A stretch of DNA of 64,000 nucleotides from JAKVBH01 sp049800955 (GCF_049800955.1 NZ_JBNAGA010000001.1:1302001-1366000), one strand, 5' to 3'; shown: positions 51,094 through 59,948, numbered from the stretch's first letter. The notes: generated by a model not told the origin, from the sequence alone. Program-made: numbers and translations.

Positions 51094-52323
51094 TCATGAA
51101 AACCGCATGGGATCATAGGCGCCCAGATCGGTGTTGACGGGGTGATCAGCCACGAGGCTTGCGACGATCCTTCCCGTTTTTGGCCCGCCGGTCAATCCAA
51201 TGTGGTGATGTCCAAAGGCGGTGTAGATGCCTGACTGGCGGACCTGTCCGATGAGAGGCAAGCTGTCGGACGGTGCGGGCCGGTGCCCGTGCCACGGGAT
51301 CTCGGCGCCATGGCGCAGGTTGGGAAAGGCCAGGCGCGTCTGTTTTCGCAAGAGCGCCAGGGCCGTCTCGGAGGGGCCTGCCTCCAGCCCGCCGAATTCC
51401 ACGACACCGGCGCAGCGCAGGCCCGCCGCCATCGGCGTGGCCACGAATTTGCCGCTGGCCACCATCACCGGGTGGGAGGGGCCGCCCTCGGCATCCTCAA
51501 AGACGATGTGATAGCCCCGCTCGGTCTCAATCGGGATCTTCAGGCCCAGTTTTTTCATCAAGGGCCCGGACCAGACGCCCGTCGCCAGGATTGCACGATC
51601 ACAGGGCTGGGCCCCCGCATCGGTGAGCACTGACGTGATCTTGCCGTCGGTGAGCTCGAAATCCTTGATCTCGGCTTGCAGGAGCGTGCCGCCCAGACGC
51701 TCAAAGGCCTGCGCCAGCGCTTTGACATAGCCGCCCGGGTCGCGCACGAAGCCATGATCCTGCATGCTCGCCAAAAGCCCGATCCGGGGCGAAAGGCTGG
51801 GCTCATAGTCGCGGATCTCGGCGCCCGTGCGCAGCACCGGTTCAAAGCCCGCATCCCGCCGCAGACCCCACGTATAGTGATCGGCCTCAAAGGCGGCGCG
51901 GTCTGCATAGGCAAAGGAATAGTCGCTCTGAACGACCCACTCCGCCGCATCCGTCTCGGAGACCAGCGAGAGATGCTGATCCACGCTGTCGCTCACGATC
52001 GGGGTCAGCCCCTGAGCGATGCGGCGGGTATCAGCGTCATTGGCATGCGAGAGATATTTCAGGAGCCAGGGCAGGAGCTTTGGAAAATAGCCCCATTTCA
52101 TGAACAGGGGAAAATCGGGGTTCATCACCATCCTGGGCGCTTTGGCGATAAGCCCAGGCGCCGTGACAGGCGCGATGGAACAGGCCGCCAGAACGCCCGC
52201 ATTGCCATGGGATGTGCCCTCGCCGGGGGGCAGCCGGTCAATGATCGTGACACGCGCATCGCTCATGCGCCGCAGCCAGATCCCCGTCGCAACGCCAACA
52301 ATACCAGCGCCCGCGATAATCAC
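51094..52323 (-). CDS. FAD-dependent oxidoreductase, DadA/D-amino acid dehydrogenase-like
   Basis: 409-residue flavoprotein of the glycine/D-amino acid oxidase (DAO) family. Starting at GTG 52323 puts the dinucleotide-binding loop GAGIVGVATG at residues 5-14; no ATG is available near it. Also visible: SHGNAGVLAACSIAP, ETERGYHIVFEDAEGGPSHP and the C-terminal HRPAPSDSLPLIGQV with FGHHHIGLTGGPKTGR. Like DadA it would feed electrons to quinones from an amine or hydroxy acid. First gene of the minus-strand TRAP operon, divergent from the racemase gene. Confidence 0.83.
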   Translation of the reverse strand: MIIAGAGIVGVATGIWLRRMSDARVTIIDRLPPGEGTSHGNAGVLAACSIAPVTAPGLIAKAPRMVMNPDFPLFMKWGYFPKLLPWLLKYLSHANDADTRRIAQGLTPIVSDSVDQHLSLVSETDAAEWVVQSDYSFAYADRAAFEADHYTWGLRRDAGFEPVLRTGAEIRDYEPSLSPRIGLLASMQDHGFVRDPGGYVKALAQAFERLGGTLLQAEIKDFELTDGKITSVLTDAGAQPCDRAILATGVWSGPLMKKLGLKIPIETERGYHIVFEDAEGGPSHPVMVASGKFVATPMAAGLRCAGVVEFGGLEAGPSETALALLRKQTRLAFPNLRHGAEIPWHGHRPAPSDSLPLIGQVRQSGIYTAFGHHHIGLTGGPKTGRIVASLVADHPVNTDLGAYDPMRFS

Positions 52324-52388
52324 ATGTTCAGGAATGATCGGTCCCCCCGCAGCTTTTGGATGTGACGCAAGCCGAGCGCCGTCTTGAC

Positions 52389-52420
52389 TTGCGCAAATGA
52401 ATGCACAGCCTTGCGCGCAA
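52389..52420. promoter_or_regulatory. Candidate shared control region of the divergent catabolic operons
   Basis: Two palindromes with a common TTGCGC core, TTGCGCAA (52389-52396) and TTGCGCGCAA (52411-52420), 22 bases apart in the 189-base gap between the FAD oxidoreductase and racemase starts. A two-turn spacing fits a regulator dimer pair, but no match to a known site is claimed. Confidence 0.35.
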
Positions 52421-52512
52421 AGCAAGCAGGACGCTAGGCTGGTTTGACACAAAGACTCTCCGGGAAGGGCAGCACAGATGAACCACAGGCCCAGGCCACC
52501 CGGGAGCAGATC

Positions 52513-53262
52513 ATGACGCAGGATGTCTTGCGAGGCGGCAAGACCGTCTATGGCGCGAGCGTCGGTATCTTGATGCTCAACACCCGCTTCCCGCGTATCC
52601 CCGGCGATATCGGCAATGCCAGCACCTGGCCCTTTCCTGTGCAATACAAGGTCGTGCGCGAAGCGACGCCTGACAATGTGGTGCGCGGGGATGCGACGCC
52701 TCTGCGTGATGCCTTCATTGCGGCGGGACGCGAGCTGGTGGAGCTGGGCTGCGACGGGGTGGCCACCAATTGCGGCTTCCTCGTGCCGTTTCAGGCAGAG
52801 ATGAAGGCAGCCCTTGGCGTGCCGGTGGCCGCGTCCTCGCTGCTGCAAGGGCCCGCCATCGAGGCCACCCTGCCGCCCGGGCAGCGCGTGGGCGTTCTGA
52901 CGATATCCTCCGAGACGCTGACCCGGGTCCATCTCGATGCCGCAGGCCTGCCCGCCGACACGCCCGTCATGGGCACCGGCGCAGGCGCGCATTTCACCGA
53001 ACACGTGCTGGGCGATGCCCTCGAGATCGATTTCGCGCAGGCCCGGGCCGACAATATCAAAGCCGCGCAGCGCCTTGTGACGGAGCATCCCGGCGTTGGT
53101 GCGATCCTGCTCGAATGCACGAATATGGTGCCCTATGCCGCAGATATCCGCCGCGCGACAGGGCGGCCTGTCTTCTCGATCTACAGCTATCTTCTGTGGT
53201 TTCAGGCGGGGCTCCTGCCGCGCCGGTTTGAGCCGTTTCTTGATGATCGGCGGGAGGTTTGA
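52513..53262 (+). CDS. Asp/Glu racemase superfamily protein
   Basis: 249-residue member of the Asp/Glu/hydantoin racemase and maleate isomerase superfamily. The start at MTQDVLRGG has GGGAG six bases upstream. Two catalytic-type Cys are present, C87 in GVATNCGFLVPF and C202 in ILLECTNMVPYA, the pattern of two-base racemases/isomerases rather than the one-Cys decarboxylases. Two bases after its stop begins the enolase-superfamily gene. Substrate unknown. Confidence 0.8.
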   Translation: MTQDVLRGGKTVYGASVGILMLNTRFPRIPGDIGNASTWPFPVQYKVVREATPDNVVRGDATPLRDAFIAAGRELVELGCDGVATNCGFLVPFQAEMKAALGVPVAASSLLQGPAIEATLPPGQRVGVLTISSETLTRVHLDAAGLPADTPVMGTGAGAHFTEHVLGDALEIDFAQARADNIKAAQRLVTEHPGVGAILLECTNMVPYAADIRRATGRPVFSIYSYLLWFQAGLLPRRFEPFLDDRREV

Positions 53263-53264
53263 GA

Positions 53265-54398
53265 ATGAGCGACCATGTCATCACCCGCATGCGCGTGCAT
53301 ATCGTGTCCATCCCGGCCAAGGCAGTGCATTCCCATGGCTCCGGTGATGTGAGCGGGATCAATGCCGTGCTCTGCGAGCTGGGCACGGCGTCTGGCCTCA
53401 CAGGCTGGGGCGAGGCCTCGCCCTGGCCGGTGTTTACCGGAACAGTGGAAGGCAACGCGGCCGCGCTGCATGTGCATCTGCGCCCCCATGTCGTGGGGCA
53501 GGATCCGCGTCTGGTGGAGCCCATCATGGCACAGGCGGGCCGGGTGCTCGTGGGCCATCCCGAGGCCAAGGCCGCGCTTGAGACAGCGCTGCTTGATCTC
53601 ACCGGCCAGATTTCCGGTCTGGCCATTGCCGAGCTTTTGGGCGGGCGGCACCGCAGCCAGATCCCGCTCAGCTTTTCCGTCGCCAATCCTGATTTTGACG
53701 CAGATATGGAAGATGTCGCGGCCCTTTGGGACGACGGTGTTCGGATCTTCAAACTCAAGACAGGCTTTGCCGATCATGCCTTTGACCTGATGCGACTGGA
53801 GCGGCTGCGCGCCCGGTTTGGCGATGAGATCCGGTTGCGGATCGACTACAATCAGGGGCTTTCTGCCCATGATGCGATCCGCCAGATCCGCGATCTCGAA
53901 GCCTTCCGGCCCGAATTCGTCGAACAACCCGTCAAGATGCACGAACGCGCCGCCCTGGCCGAGATCACCCGCGCGGTGGCTGTGCCGATCATGGCCGATG
54001 AGAGCGTGTTCAACGTGCGCGAGGCGCAAGAGGGCGCGGCGGCCCGCATCGCGCGGATCTTCTCGCTCAAGATTGCCAAATCCGGCGGCCTCCGGCGCTG
54101 CATGGAGATTGCGGCCATCGCCCGCGCGGCAGGTATCGAGGTCTATGGCGGGTGCATGTTCGAGACATCCATTGCCCATATGGCGGGTGCGCATTTGATG
54201 GCGGCGATCCCCGATCTGACGCTGGGCTGCGAGTTCTACATGTCGAGTTATTACGCCGCAGCCGATATTGCGCATACCGCCTTTCCGGTGTCCGGGGGCC
54301 ATGTGCATGTGCCGGATGCGCCGGGGCTGGGCACGGCGCCCGATCCCGACGCTCTCGCGCGTTACCGCACGGCTTTGATGAGTGAAGGGGAGGTGTGA
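53265..54398 (+). CDS. Enolase-superfamily enzyme, muconate lactonizing (MLE) subgroup
   Basis: 377-residue mandelate racemase/MLE protein. Catalytic residues are all there: KxK (K163, K165 in FKLKTG), metal ligands D194 (RIDYN), E220 (VEQP) and D245 (ADES), and the opposite Lys (K269, SLKIAKSGG). DYN replaces the usual DxN middle residue. Such enzymes cycloisomerise, epimerise or dehydrate carboxylates. GGGAGG lies seven bases before the ATG. Sandwiched between a racemase-like and a ThDP enzyme gene, so it is probably one step in a common route. Confidence 0.83.
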   Translation: MSDHVITRMRVHIVSIPAKAVHSHGSGDVSGINAVLCELGTASGLTGWGEASPWPVFTGTVEGNAAALHVHLRPHVVGQDPRLVEPIMAQAGRVLVGHPEAKAALETALLDLTGQISGLAIAELLGGRHRSQIPLSFSVANPDFDADMEDVAALWDDGVRIFKLKTGFADHAFDLMRLERLRARFGDEIRLRIDYNQGLSAHDAIRQIRDLEAFRPEFVEQPVKMHERAALAEITRAVAVPIMADESVFNVREAQEGAAARIARIFSLKIAKSGGLRRCMEIAAIARAAGIEVYGGCMFETSIAHMAGAHLMAAIPDLTLGCEFYMSSYYAAADIAHTAFPVSGGHVHVPDAPGLGTAPDPDALARYRTALMSEGEV

Positions 54399-56134
54399 TG
54401 CCCGAGATACCCGCCCCCCGTACCCTCAATGGCGCACAGGCGCTTTTACATATGCTGGCGCTGCATGGCGTGTCGCATGTCTTTGGCCTGCCCGGTGAGA
54501 CGACCATCGGGTGGTACAAGGAATGGCGCGCGCATTCCGACATTACCTTTGTGCTGACCCGTGATGAACGCACCGCCTCTTATGCCGCGGAGGCCTATGC
54601 CAAGATCACTGGCCGACCTGCCGTGCTCGAAGCGCCGAGCCCCGGGGTCACACATTGCACGCCGGGCATCACCGAGGCCTATCTGAGCTCCGTCCCGGTG
54701 ATCTTTTTCTCCTCCGATATCCCCATCAACCATGACAAGCGCCACGGGCTGACCGGCGTGGATCAGACGGCGCTTTATGCCTCGATCTGTAAGGAGAGCT
54801 TCGTGATCTCCAAGGTCAGCGATGTTCCCTTCCTGCTGCGCCGCGCGTTTCGCGTGGCCACGTCGGGGCGGCCGGGCCCCGTGCACATCCGGGTGCCGAT
54901 CAATATCTTTGGCGAGGCTGCGGAGATGGACGATCTTTATGCCGAGCCTGAGTACAGCCGCTATCCCGCGCACCGGCCTGTGGCCGATCATGACAAGCTG
55001 CGCGCGGCGATTGACCTGCTGCTGGGCGCTGAGGCCCCGGCCATTGTCTGCGGGCAAGGCGCGCTGATTTCGCAGGCGGGGGAGGCTGTTCTGGCTCTGG
55101 CGGAGCTGTTGCAAATCCCCGTGGGGACGACCACGCCGGGCAAAGGCACGATAGCGGAGGATCATCCGCTCTCGCTGCGCGTGATCGGCGGGCGCGGGGG
55201 CATGGAATATTCCAACCAATATGTGCATGATGCCGATCTGATCTTCTTTATCGGCTCAAACACGGACAGCGCCGCCACGGATCACTGGAAGCTTTATGGC
55301 GATCCCAAGAGCAAAACCTTCCTGCATCTCGATATTGCCGAGGCCCATATCGGCAATAATTTCCCCGTGGCCGTTGGCATGGTGGGCGATGCGCGGGCGA
55401 GCCTTGAGCATATGGTCACCTTGCTCAAAGCGGCGCATCCTGATCTGCAAAGGCCCAGGCGCGATCTGACCGAGATGAAACGCAGCGCGCTGCAAAAGGT
55501 CTTTAACGCCAATATTCCCATGCCCGACGGCACGGTTTCCCCGGTCAAACTCTCGCAGGTGCTCGATCAGCTGATGCCTGAGGATGCGATTGTGACCTCC
55601 GAGCCGGGGGTGAGCGCGATTTACCCCTCTGCGCTTCTGACCTTTCGAAGACCGGGGCGGCGCTACATCACGAATTACTCCATGGGCGCGCTTGGCTATG
55701 CGTTGCCTGCAGGGCTGGGCGCGGCTTATGCGGGGGAAGGGCCGGTGATCTCGCTCACCGGCGATGGCTCCATGGGGTTTGTGATGGGCGATATGGAGAC
55801 GATCAAACGCTCCGGGCGCAATGTCACGATCATTCTCAATCGCAATGACAGTTTTGGCTGGATCCGGGGCGAGGCGATCTTGCTCGATGAGGTCGATGAG
55901 CCGTGGTCCACGGACTTTGGCGCCGTGGATTATCTCAAGGTGGCCGCAGGGTTTGGATTTGAGACCGCACGCATCACGACGGAGGCGGAGATTGCGCCTG
56001 TGCTGGAAGCGGCACTTGCCCATCCGGGCGCGAGTTTCATCGAGCTGCGCGTGCCCACGCAGGATGTCATCGTGCCCTTTGTGCCCTCCTGGGTCCGCGC
56101 GGCCCGGGCCAAGAACCTGCCGCATTTTTACTGA
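54398..56134 (+). CDS. Thiamine diphosphate-dependent enzyme, acetolactate synthase/decarboxylase type
   Basis: 578-residue ThDP enzyme with the three standard domains: N-terminal pyrimidine-binding (catalytic Glu57 in LTRDERTASYAAEAYAK), central (DADLIFFIGSNTDSAATDHW) and C-terminal diphosphate-binding (GDGSMGF ... NRND, about 453-481). It likely decarboxylates or ligates a 2-oxo acid. It lacks the sulfoacetaldehyde acetyltransferase (Xsc) pattern, so it does not complete the sulfoacetate route. ATG 54398 with AGGGGAGG upstream; GTG 54395 also possible. Confidence 0.8.
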   Translation: MPEIPAPRTLNGAQALLHMLALHGVSHVFGLPGETTIGWYKEWRAHSDITFVLTRDERTASYAAEAYAKITGRPAVLEAPSPGVTHCTPGITEAYLSSVPVIFFSSDIPINHDKRHGLTGVDQTALYASICKESFVISKVSDVPFLLRRAFRVATSGRPGPVHIRVPINIFGEAAEMDDLYAEPEYSRYPAHRPVADHDKLRAAIDLLLGAEAPAIVCGQGALISQAGEAVLALAELLQIPVGTTTPGKGTIAEDHPLSLRVIGGRGGMEYSNQYVHDADLIFFIGSNTDSAATDHWKLYGDPKSKTFLHLDIAEAHIGNNFPVAVGMVGDARASLEHMVTLLKAAHPDLQRPRRDLTEMKRSALQKVFNANIPMPDGTVSPVKLSQVLDQLMPEDAIVTSEPGVSAIYPSALLTFRRPGRRYITNYSMGALGYALPAGLGAAYAGEGPVISLTGDGSMGFVMGDMETIKRSGRNVTIILNRNDSFGWIRGEAILLDEVDEPWSTDFGAVDYLKVAAGFGFETARITTEAEIAPVLEAALAHPGASFIELRVPTQDVIVPFVPSWVRAARAKNLPHFY

Positions 56135-56182
56135 CGCGCCTGGGCCTGCAGGTGGTGGTCTGGGCGTGTTGCTCCGCGCTTT

Positions 56183-56245
56183 GAGGGGCTTTGCCCCTCG
56201 CGCGCTGCGCGCGCTCACCCCAAGGTATTTGAGGACAAAAGAAGA
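56183..56245 (+). repeat. Dispersed intergenic repeat, long copy
   Basis: GAGGGGC-TTT-GCCCCTC hairpin, GCGCGCTGCGCGCGC, then CCCCAAGGTATTTGAGGACA and AAAGAAG. It sits in the gap between the ThDP gene and the convergent membrane protein gene. Confidence 0.62.
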
Positions 56246-56282
56246 GGGGGTGTGGCGGCTCCGGGCCGCGCGGGGTTGTGGG

Positions 56283-57284
56283 CTACATCAGGGCTTTGCG
56301 CACGAAGACCGTAATGATTGCAGCGCAGGTCCATGAAAAGAAGGGGAAGAGCAAAAAGCCTCCAAAGGCGCGGATCGTGGTGAAGTCAAAGGGCCATTCG
56401 CGCATGTAGTAGATGCGTTTCTTGTAATCCATCAGATCGGTCCCGCCGAGGTTCTCTCCCAGAACGAGCAAGGTTGACTTGTCGTGGATGGCGTCTGCGA
56501 TCCGCCGCTTCTCGGCTTCTTTGGCTGCGCGTATCTTGCGCTGCACAACGCGGGCCGGGCGGTAGAGCGTGAAGGCCACAAGAACGTAGCCGGGCAGGGA
56601 CATGATCACCACCATGACCAGCACACCCACGGGCGCCTCCAGCGCGATCTGGATCACACCCACGAAGGCCAGCGCGATGGTCACCAGCCCTGCGAGCGAC
56701 ATGCCCAACCGGCCCACAGCGGCCAGATCGGCGGATTTATAGACCGAGGCCACAACCCATTTGTCCAGAAAGCCCGAAATCTGCAGGATCTTGACGAAGA
56801 GGAACGCATAGAACGTGTAGTGCAGAAAGAGAAACTGCCGCGCGAAGAAGATGACCCAGTCGCTGCTGTTTTCGCGCTCCGATCCCAGCAATTGCAAGGC
56901 GAGGGAGATGGTTTGAAAGATGATCGTCCAGGTCCAGAAGGTCTTGGCGTTGAGCGTGTAGGTTTCGGTTTTGAACCGGTCCACCGGGGCACCCGGCTTG
57001 AGGCAGTATTCCAGCCTTTCGATCATGCGGTTTGCGCTATTGGAGACCATGGGGCCAAGCGCGGTAATGTATCCCGCCAAAAGCGGCATCAGGACGAGGC
57101 CGCGAATGTAGGTTTTGTTGGAAAAATCCGCGCCCGTGGCGATGAGCGCGGAGAGCAGGACCGCGAAGAACACGCAGCTATAAAGGCAGCAGGTTTGCCA
57201 ATAGGGAATGGGCAAGGCTTCTGTGATCCGGAACACCCAGTATTTTGGCAGGCTTGGCTTGGCTGTCGCCTCCGCGGACTTCAT
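56283..57284 (-). CDS. Multi-pass membrane protein of unknown function
   Basis: 333 residues; I do not recognise the family. About six hydrophobic segments are visible (near 31-50, 62-80, 116-134, 150-166, 196-245 as a pair, and 308-328). Between the last two segments is a ~65-residue cytoplasmic loop with a basic helix (RKIRAAKEAEKRRIADAIHD). No catalytic or transport motif stands out. It is a single gene between the ThDP cluster and a 584-base stretch without a recognisable gene. Confidence 0.7.
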   Translation of the reverse strand: MKSAEATAKPSLPKYWVFRITEALPIPYWQTCCLYSCVFFAVLLSALIATGADFSNKTYIRGLVLMPLLAGYITALGPMVSNSANRMIERLEYCLKPGAPVDRFKTETYTLNAKTFWTWTIIFQTISLALQLLGSERENSSDWVIFFARQFLFLHYTFYAFLFVKILQISGFLDKWVVASVYKSADLAAVGRLGMSLAGLVTIALAFVGVIQIALEAPVGVLVMVVIMSLPGYVLVAFTLYRPARVVQRKIRAAKEAEKRRIADAIHDKSTLLVLGENLGGTDLMDYKKRIYYMREWPFDFTTIRAFGGFLLFPFFSWTCAAIITVFVRKALM

Positions 57285-57811
57285 CGTTAAACATCCTTTA
57301 CCCTGGGATAGCGGAGCCAGAAAATGCCTGACGTCGGTGCACTGGACGGAAGCCTACGTGGCTGGGCCGCGTTTGTCACAGACTTTGAGGGCGGCCTAAC
57401 CAAAAAGCGCCACAACGGATGATGGGGCGTTTTGAGGCGAACCAGATGGGCCAGATGGGTGCGCCAGTGTTCATCAATTGCGGAGCGGGCATGATGACCA
57501 AGGCGCCCAGGGCTTTGACTGTGTGGCGGACCGCAGCGCAACGGAGGCCGCGATTGCGCCGGTTTGACAGGCTGCGGTTGCCGATGAAGGGCCGCGTGCT
57601 CCGGAGATCATTGCGCGCGATTGAGGATCTTGTCCTGCCTTGTGGGCCAACAAGGGGCATGCAGCGCAGGCGAAAATCCCGCTGTGTTTCTGTTCAAGCG
57701 ATCTCGTTTGACCCTGAGTGAGCCAGCTCTGGCGTTGGGTCGGAATGAGGCAGGCGGCAAACTGATTTTGCGTCAGGCAAACGCCAGAGGCAGGCCTGAT
57801 GCAAGACCAAC
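57285..57811. other. Stretch without a recognisable gene
   Basis: Several open frames exist on both strands but none has a good ribosome site, family motif or convincing composition; fragments such as RSAIDEHWRTHLAHLVRL on the minus strand could be remains of a decayed gene but I cannot name one. The first part must hold the promoter of the membrane protein gene. Confidence 0.5.
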
Positions 57812-57840
57812 AAAAAGCCGCCCGGGTTGTCCCGGACGGC
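57812..57840 (-). terminator. Rho-independent terminator of the VPLPA-CTERM gene
   Basis: On the minus strand GCCGTCCGGG, loop ACAA, CCCGGGCGGC (one G-U pair), then five Ts. It lies 29 bases after the stop of the secreted protein gene. Confidence 0.8.
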
Positions 57841-57868
57841 GATGTGCGTCGTGTATGTACGTGTCGCT

Positions 57869-58609
57869 TCAGGCGCTCATTTTGCGGCGGCGCGCCATCA
57901 GCCCCAAACCGGCCAGACCGGTCAGCAGGAATGGCAGGGCCGCAGGCACTGGCACAGGCGCCGTTGTCACATCGCCGTCTGCAAGCCAGGCAGAGACATT
58001 GCGCGCGAACTGCGTATTGTCTTGCTCGCCGATAAAGGCGTTCTGAAACATGTTGGTGTCCTGAAGGGTCAACACGTTCTGATCGGCGCCCCAGAGGTTC
58101 GCAAAATTACCGCTGAACAGGCTGGTGCCGCCTGTCGCCGGGCCTGAGCCCGCTGGAACATTTACCTGCGCAACGCCAGCTGTGAGCGGATGCATCAAAG
58201 TGGTTGTTTGAAAACCGGTTACGCTTGCCCCTGCGCTGCTGCCGACCAGGCTGAGAATGGAATTGTTCCAGGTTGTCCAGCTTGTGTTCTCGCCGCCCAG
58301 GTAAACGCGCTTGCCGGTGCTGATGAAGGCGGCAATGTTCGCCAGTTCAGCAGCAGACAATTGGGACGTGGTGCCGCGTGTTTCCACGTAGAGCGCGTCA
58401 GCCGAGGCGACCTGCGCGGCGTCGGACATGTCAGCTGCAAAAACCAGCGTGTTGTCGGCTTCGAGAATGCCGCGAAATGCCGTTTTGGATGATCCGTCAA
58501 CAGCAAAGGATGACAGCGGACTACCAGAGACAAGAACGGTACCGGCGCTTGCGATACTCGCGCCCAACAGGGCGGCGCTTGTGACGATGGCGGAAAGGAA
58601 ACGGTTCAT
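57869..58609 (-). CDS. Secreted VPLPA-CTERM domain protein
   Basis: 246-residue exported protein: Sec signal (MNRFLSAIVTSAALLGASIA SAG), a Ser/Thr/Ala-rich body, and a C-terminal sorting tail with VPVPAALPFLLTGLAG then a helix and MARRRK. The tail is the VPLPA-CTERM type, recognised by an exosortase that moves the protein to the outer surface. FISTGKRVYLGGENTSWTTW suggests a glutamine-amidotransferase-like or PEP-CTERM ice/adhesin-type fold, but I would not assign it. No exosortase gene is nearby. Followed by a clean terminator. Confidence 0.75.
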   Translation of the reverse strand: MNRFLSAIVTSAALLGASIASAGTVLVSGSPLSSFAVDGSSKTAFRGILEADNTLVFAADMSDAAQVASADALYVETRGTTSQLSAAELANIAAFISTGKRVYLGGENTSWTTWNNSILSLVGSSAGASVTGFQTTTLMHPLTAGVAQVNVPAGSGPATGGTSLFSGNFANLWGADQNVLTLQDTNMFQNAFIGEQDNTQFARNVSAWLADGDVTTAPVPVPAALPFLLTGLAGLGLMARRRKMSA

Positions 58610-58976
58610 GAAGACCTCAATGTTTGATAAAGAGATAAAATGGTGTGTTAACCCTCAGCAAAATTTTGACTTGCACGACAGTAAAAATGCTTTCCGACCT
58701 AGGCTGGATCGCTCAGAGACATCGCGGCGGAAACAAAAAGCGGATGAAAATCCGAACTGTTTTTATCTTTTCGACAATGGTGGCGGTTCAGGCATATATC
58801 CGCAAAGCGCCTCGCCTTAACGCCGAAACATCGGATGCAGGCTGAATTTAGGCTGGGCGCAAACGCCGCGCGGCGTGTGTTCAAAAGCTTTGGCTCAGCT
58901 TTCTGGCCCAACGCTTGACGCGCCGGACGGCATTTCAAATTAAGCAGACAAAGGTCAGGTGGCGACAGTTGGTCGC
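58610..58976. other. Intergenic region between the VPLPA-CTERM gene and fabH
   Basis: AT-richer than its surroundings. It must hold the promoter of the VPLPA-CTERM gene at its left end. A small CGGAT-GAAA-ATCCG hairpin followed by a T-rich run (58742-58770) is too weak to call a terminator. Short open frames here show no family features. It is also the right-hand end of the segment separating fabH from ihfA. Confidence 0.45.
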
Positions 58977-59948
58977 TTACCAGCGCAGGACCACAGCGCC
59001 CCAGGCGAGGCCACCGCCGATGGCCTCGGTCACGATCAGATCGCCTTGCTTGATCTGGCCGCGTTCCTTACCGACCGAGAGCGCAAGCGGGATCGAGGCG
59101 GCGGAAGTATTGCCGTGATCCTGAACTGTCACCACGACATTCTCCATGGACAGGCCCATTTTCTTGGCTGTTCCTTGGATGATGCGGATATTGGCCTGAT
59201 GCGGGACAATCCATTCCACGTCTGACGCCGTGACGCCTGCGCGCTCCATGGCTGTCTCGGCGGTGCGGGCGAGCTTTTCGATCGCGTGGCGGAAGACTTC
59301 TTTGCCCGCCATGCGCAGATGCCCGGTTGTCTGGGTGGAGACGCCGCCATCCACGTAGAGGATCTCCTGATATCGCCCGTCGGAGTTCAGATCGGTGGAG
59401 AGGATGCCGCGATCATCGGCCTTGCCTGCGCCGGTTTGCGCTTCCAGCACAAGCGCGCCAGCGCCATCTCCGAAGAGCACGCAGGTGGTCCGGTCTGTCC
59501 AGTCCATGATGCGGCTGAAGGTCTCCGCGCCGATGACCAGAACGCGCTCCGCCTGACCCGAGAGGATCAGCGCATTGGCATTGGCGAGTGCGAAGACAAA
59601 GCCCGCGCAGACGGCCTGGACGTCGAAGGCAAAGCCGCGCGTCATGCCTAGTTGCGCCTGCACCATGGTGGCGGCGGAGGGGAAGGTCAGATCGGCGGTG
59701 GAGGTGGCCACGATGATTGCATCCACGTCCCCGATCTGCATCCCGGCATCGTCCAGCGCGTTTTGCGCGGCTTTGGTGGCCAGATGAGAGGTCAGCTCGC
59801 CTTCGGCGGCGAAGTGGCGGCGCTCAATGCCGGAGCGCGCGCGAATCCATTCGTCGGAAGTCTCGATAAAGCTTTCGAACCAATGGTTGTCGACCACACG
59901 CTCAGGCAGATAATGCCCCACACCTCGCACCACGGCCCGACGCGTCAT
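58977..59948 (-). CDS. fabH: Beta-ketoacyl-ACP synthase III
   Basis: Initiates fatty-acid synthesis by condensing acetyl-CoA with malonyl-ACP. It has 323 residues; the catalytic triad is Cys114 (DVQAVCAGFVFA), His250 (WIVPHQANIRI) and Asn280 (DHGNTSAAS). It overlaps plsX by ATGA, so phospholipid and fatty-acid entry enzymes are made together. In relatives ihfA follows directly; here an unrelated 24 kb region follows. Confidence 0.95.
   Translation of the reverse strand: MTRRAVVRGVGHYLPERVVDNHWFESFIETSDEWIRARSGIERRHFAAEGELTSHLATKAAQNALDDAGMQIGDVDAIIVATSTADLTFPSAATMVQAQLGMTRGFAFDVQAVCAGFVFALANANALILSGQAERVLVIGAETFSRIMDWTDRTTCVLFGDGAGALVLEAQTGAGKADDRGILSTDLNSDGRYQEILYVDGGVSTQTTGHLRMAGKEVFRHAIEKLARTAETAMERAGVTASDVEWIVPHQANIRIIQGTAKKMGLSMENVVVTVQDHGNTSAASIPLALSVGKERGQIKQGDLIVTEAIGGGLAWGAVVLRW

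Noticed and set aside
52324..53088. In-frame extension of the FAD oxidoreductase by about 255 codons upstream
   Set aside because: The extension is antisense to the racemase gene and precedes the dinucleotide-binding strand that must be near the N-terminus.
54398..56134. ThDP enzyme as sulfoacetaldehyde acetyltransferase (Xsc)
   Set aside because: The N-terminal blocks typical of Xsc are absent; it resembles generic acetolactate synthase/decarboxylase-type proteins.
57376..57660. Possible transposase remnant on the minus strand
   Set aside because: No DDE or HTH pattern, no inverted ends and no target duplication were visible.
58742..58770. CGGAT-GAAA-ATCCG hairpin followed by a T-rich run as a terminator
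   Set aside because: Only five pairs, and the Ts begin several bases after the stem.
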